In this document: in pieces, positions 21,327-25,225 of the stretch
Layout: each line of letters opens with the position of its first letter
Position numbering within the stretch: the first letter of the stretch is position 1
NCBI GenBank assembly: GCA_022801735.1
Contig: JAAWSW010000009.1
Coordinates: 1-25,225 of the forward strand
Reading direction: 5' to 3'
Length of the DNA stretch: 25,225 nt
DNA from: Bacilli bacterium
GTDB lineage: Bacteria > Bacillota_I > Bacilli_A > RF39 > UBA660
The notes under the pieces: generated by a model
The model's database searches: none
What the model saw: the letters and a program-made list of their open reading frames with translations, nothing else
What the model was told of the DNA's origin: nothing
Translations under genes and position numbers: made by a program

Positions 21327-21770
21327 TTAGCGAGATTTGACTTTTTGTTCCATTTTTTCATATAAATCATTAAACTCACCAACTGTTAATGCTTGAATAC
21401 TATCATCTAAACAATCAATAGATTGTCGAATTAATCCAAAATCCTCTTCTCCCTCTTTTGTTAATTCTTCAAAACTTTTATTCAATGTCGTTTCAACTAA
21501 TGAATTGGGATTTACTCCTATAAGTAATGTCTGCATCTCCTTTAATTCTTCTAGTAATAATGATTGAATATATGCTGCAGTTGTTCTTAAATTAGTATCG
21601 TAATCATATGCAGTAACACTCCCAACAACACCAGAAGTTGTTAAAGCAGAACCTGTAGTCCAAAAACTACAACCAACTTCACCATCTACACGTAAGGAAC
21701 TATAACCAACTAATGCATTAGAAACAGAAACTGGTATTAGTGCAAATGGTGCAAAAATATTATTATTTAG
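21327..21770 (-). pseudogene. Third member of the 'SLSKEELEEL' family, no start codon
   Basis: The frame is open for 147 codons from 21770 and aligns with the two upstream paralogues: 'AAYIQSLLLEELKEM' corresponds to 'AEAYIQSLSKEELEEL', and the end 'IQALTVGEFNDLYEKMEQKVKSR' to 'LRTLTLGEFKDSYEEIEEKVKCR'. The first in-frame ATG is at 21536, after most of the homologous region, and its AAGGAG site touches the ATG directly, which is too close. Where the paralogues have their 'MES' start, this frame reads CTA-AAT-AAT-AAT-ATT with a stop just before. It overlaps the end of the upstream gene by eight bases. Either the start is lost (pseudogene), or translation begins at a non-standard codon such as ATT at 21758-21756, or by coupling from the upstream gene. 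Confidence 0.6.
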
Positions 21771-22275
21771 TTAAATGCAATCGCTTTTCTACCCTTTGCT
21801 CTGGTGGCAGCAAATCAATTATATCATCAGATTGGCCAAAAAAATCTCTAAACTCCTCTATAGTCAACGAATCCAAATAACTACAGATTATTTCACGTCT
21901 TGCATAATCAATAAAGCGGCTATCTAATTCACCAATTTCCTGCTCAATTATAGCCATTTGTTGACACAACTTTTCAGTCTCTTGATTATCAACAATACCA
22001 GATAAATCTTTCGACAGTTCCTCTAACTCCTCTTTTGATAATGATTGAACATATTGTTTTGCAACTTTCATGTCTTCATAACATGAACCTGCAATTTCCA
22101 TCCCACAGGCCCCAAGCATGAACGTAATACCCGAAGCAATAATTGTCGAAAACAATTCCTTAGTATCTGCATCACTATGATCTGCTATAATTAAAGCCAC
22201 AGGACTGCCTGTTGAACTACACACCCCCAAACTTGAAATTTGAGTTGGTGTTAACGAATAAAACAGTGACTCCAT
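21763..22275 (-). CDS. Lineage-specific protein of the 'SLSKEELEEL' family (170 aa)
   Basis: I do not recognise this family. The protein opens 'MESLFYSLTPTQISSLGVCSS', has a hydrophobic stretch at about 45-65 ('STIIASGITFMLGACG'), then 'AKQYVQSLSKEELEELSKDL' and a C-terminal 'YLDSLTIEEFRDFFGQ'. The same order of blocks occurs in the genes at 23092-23502 and 21327-21770. This copy is longer, with an extra acidic segment ('DNQETEKLCQQMAIIEQEIGEL') that could form a coiled coil. Several Cys are present in the hydrophobic part. AGAAGGTAGAAAAT is the ribosome site. It lies in one operon with the membrane protein upstream and the start-less copy downstream. Confidence 0.7.
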   Translation of the reverse strand: MESLFYSLTPTQISSLGVCSSTGSPVALIIADHSDADTKELFSTIIASGITFMLGACGMEIAGSCYEDMKVAKQYVQSLSKEELEELSKDLSGIVDNQETEKLCQQMAIIEQEIGELDSRFIDYARREIICSYLDSLTIEEFRDFFGQSDDIIDLLPPEQRVEKRLHLTK

Positions 22276-22305
22276 ATTTTCTACCTTCTTTCTATATATA
22301 ATAAT

Positions 22306-23079
22306 TTATAAACTCTTAGTTTTAACTCCCATTCTTTGAGATAAACTACTATCACGATAACTAATCTCTTTTTTTACCAAGTCTAATAACAATTTAGCCT
22401 GAGCAGATGTTTGAATTCCTGCAAGCACCTCATCAATAGAAGGTATATTATCCCCTTCTTGAACTTTCCTAGATACTATACTAGTAACCTCATGATACTC
22501 TTCTGCTCTCTTTTGTAATCTTTTTTTACGTTTTTGATAAGGTCCTTCTATATACTTATTAACCCTTTTTATATTATAGTTTTGAAGCAAAATACAATTT
22601 GCATTTATAAAAGTACTTAATGATTCAACAATTAAGCCTAATATCGAAATCACACTTACAAAAGCATTAAAATTACTAAAAATAGACATATTACTACCTA
22701 TTAATAAAATAATTATAATAGGAATTTTTATAAAATTCTTCTTAAGTCCCCTTTTATGAATATCTTTATTTTTATTAAGCCAAAATAAAGTTTTTTCAGG
22801 ATTATCAATGTCTAAATGATAATTCATATTTTCCTTACGATGTTTTTCTTTTCTTATTTCTAATATAGAAAATTTAGTACAATTAACATCCAACAATCTT
22901 TCATCTTCTGTCTTTGCCTTTTCTAACTTCTTATTTAACCCCTTTTTTATTCTTTTTTCAACAAACCTATCATAATTTGGAACTAGTCTATCTTGGACTT
23001 TAAACTTAATCATTTCCAAATCAAATACTCTAGATTGAAAAAACTTCATCCACCTATCGTAAACATTAGTCTTTTTCAT
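22306..23079 (-). CDS. Basic membrane protein of unknown function
   Basis: A 257-residue protein without recognised family. Residues 1-115 are highly basic and helical ('KFKVQDRLVPNYDRFVEKRIKKGLNKKLEKAK'), residues about 117-165 hold two membrane helices ('FIKIPIIIILLIGSNMSIF' and 'FVSVISILGLIVESLSTFI'), and the C-terminal 90 residues are again basic ('YQKRKKRLQKRAEEYHEV') ending in a region with 'IPSIDEVLAGIQTSAQAKLLLDLVKKEISY'. Both soluble arms probably face the cytoplasm. It sits between two paralogues of the 'SLSKEELEEL' family (12 bases after one, 30 before the other), so they likely act together. The strand composition is as AT-rich as the surroundings. Confidence 0.7.
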   Translation of the reverse strand: MKKTNVYDRWMKFFQSRVFDLEMIKFKVQDRLVPNYDRFVEKRIKKGLNKKLEKAKTEDERLLDVNCTKFSILEIRKEKHRKENMNYHLDIDNPEKTLFWLNKNKDIHKRGLKKNFIKIPIIIILLIGSNMSIFSNFNAFVSVISILGLIVESLSTFINANCILLQNYNIKRVNKYIEGPYQKRKKRLQKRAEEYHEVTSIVSRKVQEGDNIPSIDEVLAGIQTSAQAKLLLDLVKKEISYRDSSLSQRMGVKTKSL

Positions 23080-23091
23080 ATAAAACTCACC

Positions 23092-23502
23092 TTACCCCCA
23101 AATTCTACACTTTACCTTTTCTTCTATCTCTTCATAAGAATCTTTAAATTCCCCTAAAGTTAATGTTCTTAAATAATCCAGAAACTCTTCGTTATTTTCC
23201 ACTTCAACTTCTTCATCATTAATTAAACTTAATTTTTCTGAAAGTTCTTCAAGTTCTTCTTTTGATAACGACTGTATATATGCTTCCGCTTGATTAAGTT
23301 CCTGAATGTATGAAATACCAGGAGCAGTAACCATAGTACCAACAATAGTACTAGATAATCCTGTCACCAAAGTTGAATTAATATCATCTCTTGACGCATA
23401 TGGATTTAAAGTACTACTATTAGTAGTTGATCCTAATGATATACTACTAACTCCAAGGCTAATTATTACCTCTGGCCTTAACGAATATAAAAGTGATTCC
23501 AT
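23092..23502 (-). CDS. Lineage-specific protein of the 'SLSKEELEEL' family (136 aa)
   Basis: First gene of the cluster. It opens 'MESLLYSLRPEVIISLGVSS', continues with a Ser/Thr/Asn-rich stretch and a hydrophobic segment at about 45-62 ('TGLSSTIVGTMVTAPG'), then 'AEAYIQSLSKEELEELSEKL' and 'YLRTLTLGEFKDSYEEIEEKVK' at the end. The N-terminus lacks the positive charge expected of a signal peptide, so secretion by the Sec route is doubtful; the hydrophobic segment could insert in a membrane. GGGGGGAG precedes the ATG, and a promoter lies 27 bases upstream. Function unknown. Confidence 0.72.
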   Translation of the reverse strand: MESLLYSLRPEVIISLGVSSISLGSTTNSSTLNPYASRDDINSTLVTGLSSTIVGTMVTAPGISYIQELNQAEAYIQSLSKEELEELSEKLSLINDEEVEVENNEEFLDYLRTLTLGEFKDSYEEIEEKVKCRIWG

Positions 23503-23528
23503 AAAAACTCCCCCCTTTTGTGGAATTT

Positions 23529-23557
23529 ATCCTACCATTTTATTTATAAAAAGTCAA
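23529..23557 (-). promoter_or_regulatory. Promoter of the paralogue cluster
   Basis: Minus-strand TTGACT (23557-23552), 17 bases, TAGGAT (23534-23529) with TGG before it (extended -10). Confidence 0.65.
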
Positions 23558-23560
23558 ATT

Positions 23561-23581
23561 AAAAGATGTCTATCTGACATC
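23561..23581 (-). terminator. Terminator of the prepilin operon
   Basis: Minus-strand stem GATGTC (23581-23576) / GACATC (23570-23565), five-base loop containing the stop, TTTT after it. Confidence 0.68.
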
Positions 23582-23983
23582 ATATTTAGCCTTATAACCA
23601 TTCGTTTGATAATTAGTACCACACCTCAAATATGGCACATAACTAGTATGTCCATCTTCTTTATAAAAATTAACATAACCAGTACATGATTCTTTACTAT
23701 TTTTAGGATCCATAATCTTATCTAAAATTCCTTCCTCTTCTAAAACACTAATAGTAACATAATCATTATCACCATCTTCTAAAACCTTATAATAATAATT
23801 ATCAGTATAATTTCTAGCCGAACTCATCATTTCATTTTCTATATCACTATAGGTAACTTCCTTGCTTCCACCAAATAAACCATTTATAGTTTTATTATAC
23901 ATTACCATAGTAACCAATAAAGAAAGACACATAATAGCAATAAAAAGAAAAAACTCATTCATTCCAAAACCACGATTATTCAT
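23570..23983 (-). CDS. Type IV prepilin-like (pseudopilin) protein
   Basis: A 137-residue protein with a class-A-like prepilin N-terminus: 'MNNRG' leader, cleavage expected between Gly5 and Phe6, Glu10 at position +5 of the mature chain, then a hydrophobic helix to about residue 29. The C-terminal domain has Cys100 and Cys121 in 'DPKNSKESCTGYVNFYKEDG' and 'SYVPYLRCGTNY', probably a disulfide-linked D-loop. It could be a minor pilin of a competence (ComG-like) or type IV pilus system, but no prepilin peptidase, ATPase or platform protein is nearby. GGAGGAAAC is the ribosome site. It overlaps the NrtR-like gene by eight bases and shares its operon. Confidence 0.75.
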   Translation of the reverse strand: MNNRGFGMNEFFLFIAIMCLSLLVTMVMYNKTINGLFGGSKEVTYSDIENEMMSSARNYTDNYYYKVLEDGDNDYVTISVLEEEGILDKIMDPKNSKESCTGYVNFYKEDGHTSYVPYLRCGTNYQTNGYKAKYDVR

Positions 23984-24614
23984 TAATGTTTCCTCCTTTA
24001 TTAAAAATGTATAATTTACTAGGTCTTCCAGCCGTATTTATCTTTTCACCTGTTTCCACCACAATATTTTCCGTAAGTAATTTTTTTCTAAAATTTCTTC
24101 TATCTAAAGACTTACCAATAATATTCTCAAAAAACGATTGCAATTCTGATAAAGTAAAGTCATTAGGAAATAACTTAAATAAAATATTATCATCATTTTT
24201 AATTACTTTCTTTTTCAAATCATCAATATTAACTTTAATAATAGACTCATGATCATACGCAAGTTTAGGCAATTCTGATATATCAAACCATTCCATTTCA
24301 GAAGTATGAACAAACTCCTTAACAGTTAAAGAAGTAAAACTACATGCAATAATACGTTCTTCCGAATCCCTATCCAATCCACTAAATACTTGCGATTGCA
24401 TCAAAAACATATTAGGAAAATTAATTGAATTAACAACAATATTTTCAGCACACGCTTCTAAAGTCTGATCATTAGATAAAATATCTCCAGGAAGCATCCA
24501 ATAACCCTTATAAGGCTCATTTTTTTTACGTTTCAAAAGAACCTTTATTCTATTATCAGAAACTGCACAGATATTAACTAAAACTTCAATAATATTATAA
24601 TATGATTTTGCCAT
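23976..24614 (-). CDS. NrtR-like regulator (inactive Nudix domain plus winged helix)
   Basis: A 212-residue protein. Residues about 8-130 are a Nudix fold ('VLLKRKKNEPYKGYWMLPGDIL', 'SEMEWFDISELPKLAYDH'). Mapping the Nudix box from Gly43, all catalytic glutamates are lost (Asp49, Asn58, Val61, Asn62 stand in their places), so hydrolysis is unlikely. Residues about 148-207 match the NrtR winged helix: 'FTLSELQSFFENIIGKSLDRRNFRKKLL' and 'TAGRPSKLYIF'. NrtR proteins repress NAD metabolism genes and sense ADP-ribose. None of those genes is adjacent here; its neighbours are an unknown protein (three bases upstream) and a prepilin gene (overlapping), so the regulon may differ. Confidence 0.85.
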   Translation of the reverse strand: MAKSYYNIIEVLVNICAVSDNRIKVLLKRKKNEPYKGYWMLPGDILSNDQTLEACAENIVVNSINFPNMFLMQSQVFSGLDRDSEERIIACSFTSLTVKEFVHTSEMEWFDISELPKLAYDHESIIKVNIDDLKKKVIKNDDNILFKLFPNDFTLSELQSFFENIIGKSLDRRNFRKKLLTENIVVETGEKINTAGRPSKLYIFNKGGNINE

Positions 24615-24617
24615 AAA

Positions 24618-25055
24618 CTACCTCAATATGCTATTTTCATAAATCTTACAAAAAGCCAAAAATACCTTCTTATCACTTTCAATAAGTTCCAAAAGTTCAC
24701 CATAATCTTCTTTTTCAAGTAAATAAATAACATGTTCAGAATTATCCTTATCCTTCACAAAGTCTAAAATAACTTCATCTTCACTAGTATTAACTACTCT
24801 TTTAAGTAAAACAAAACTAATCAATGAACAATCATATTCTTTCTTAAAAAAACTATTCAATAATTCTACTTGTTCACGATAATCATTATCATTAGTTATA
24901 TATTTATACTTTCCCTTCTTTATAGCAAGTAAAAGTTTGACAACATCATTATCTTTATAACCTTGTTTATCTTTCATATATACAATAGAATCATCAACCG
25001 TTTCATAAAGAAAATTTGAAAGTTCATTCCTAAGTTTAAAATTTCTATTATTCAT
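24618..25055 (-). CDS. Hypothetical protein (145 aa)
   Basis: A soluble, acidic, alpha-helical protein with no domain I recognise. It begins 'MNNRNFKLRNELSNFLYETVDD', contains 'YKDNDVVKLLLAIKKGKYKYITNDNDYREQ' and ends 'LIESDKKVFLAFCKIYENSILR'. No signal peptide or membrane segment. It has GAGGGG before the ATG and a strong extended -10 promoter, and its TAG stop lies three bases before the NrtR-like gene, indicating coupling. By position it is the first gene of the NrtR-prepilin operon. Confidence 0.7.
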   Translation of the reverse strand: MNNRNFKLRNELSNFLYETVDDSIVYMKDKQGYKDNDVVKLLLAIKKGKYKYITNDNDYREQVELLNSFFKKEYDCSLISFVLLKRVVNTSEDEVILDFVKDKDNSEHVIYLLEKEDYGELLELIESDKKVFLAFCKIYENSILR

Positions 25056-25085
25056 GATACCCCTCTAATCTCTTATGTTAATCCC

Positions 25086-25114
25086 ATTATAGCATTTATA
25101 AATCTAAGTTTCAA
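25086..25114 (-). promoter_or_regulatory. Promoter of the hypothetical-NrtR-prepilin operon
   Basis: Minus-strand TTGAAA (25114-25109), 17 bases, TATAAT (25091-25086) with TGC before it (extended -10). Confidence 0.8.
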
Positions 25115-25137
25115 GAAAAAAAGACGTTTAACGCCTT
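25115..25137 (-). terminator. Terminator of the gene entering from the right
   Basis: Minus-strand stem AAGGCGT (25137-25131) / ACGTCTT (25127-25121) with one G-U pair, three-base loop, T-run. Confidence 0.75.
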
Positions 25138-25225
25138 ATTCAATATTAATCAATTTTTGAGTATTTTCATTTGCTTTTATCTTTAATTTTCCACTATACA
25201 GTTTATTGTAATTATAAAATTTATT
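25136..25225 (-). CDS. C-terminal end of an unidentified protein (runs off the window)
   Basis: The last 29 codons of a minus-strand frame, 'NKFYNYNKLYSGKLKIKANE' followed by 'NTQKLINIE', then TAA at 25138-25136. The immediate terminator supports it as a real gene end. The fragment is too short to name. Confidence 0.45.
   Translation of the reverse strand, partial: NKFYNYNKLYSGKLKIKANENTQKLINIE

Overview
The window comes from an AT-rich, low-G+C member of the Bacillota (Firmicutes). Gene content supports this: a rpsL-rpsG-fusA-tuf operon, a Gram-positive SufU and SufB, SpoVS, a YtrA-type GntR/ABC operon, a short omega subunit, purine-rich AGGAGG-type ribosome sites, and TTGACA/TATAAT promoters that often carry a TG extension. 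Compact spacing and very AT-rich intergenic DNA suggest an uncultured gut Bacilli lineage near the Mollicutes (RF39/Erysipelotrichia-like); that placement is inference. None of the 33 stop codons read here is TGA (24 TAA, 9 TAG), while Trp is always TGG.

Left part (1-6452, all minus strand): the start of recX under a LexA-like box, rpoZ, an operon of dinD plus a large Cas4-like/DEDD nuclease (DUF2779), an anchored surface protein with a G+C-shifted tail, a pdp-cdd pyrimidine salvage pair, and an XRE regulator. That regulator faces a second small XRE gene across an intergenic region holding three copies of TAACT-N3-AGTTA.

Middle (6986-14978): ssb followed by a stretch able to fold into a long hairpin, a sufU/sufB pair with a small membrane protein, spoVS, then a rightward block: YtrA-like GntR regulator, ABC ATPase, permease, a VanZ-RDD membrane protein, a flavin reductase-rubredoxin fusion, and an orphan gene of the DNA base-hypermodification (HMUDK_hel/aGPT-Pplase) family.

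The 14-16.8 kb segment looks accessory: the hypermodification gene, tRNA-Gly(UCC), an ASCH protein, and an ORF6N/PLD-like protein. The ORF6N gene is flanked by two roughly 100-bp direct repeats, each carrying a ribosome site, a 6-7 codon ORF and a terminator. dinD and this ORF6N gene, 13 kb apart, share a promoter-proximal sequence with identical spacing, and each holds a perfect palindrome about 200 nt after its start codon.

Right part (16850-25225, minus strand): tuf, fusA, rpsG and rpsL from one promoter; then a lineage-specific operon of three paralogous proteins (one without a start codon) and a membrane protein; then an operon of an unknown protein, an NrtR-like regulator with a dead Nudix box, and a type IV prepilin-like protein. 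The last 90 bases are the end of another gene.
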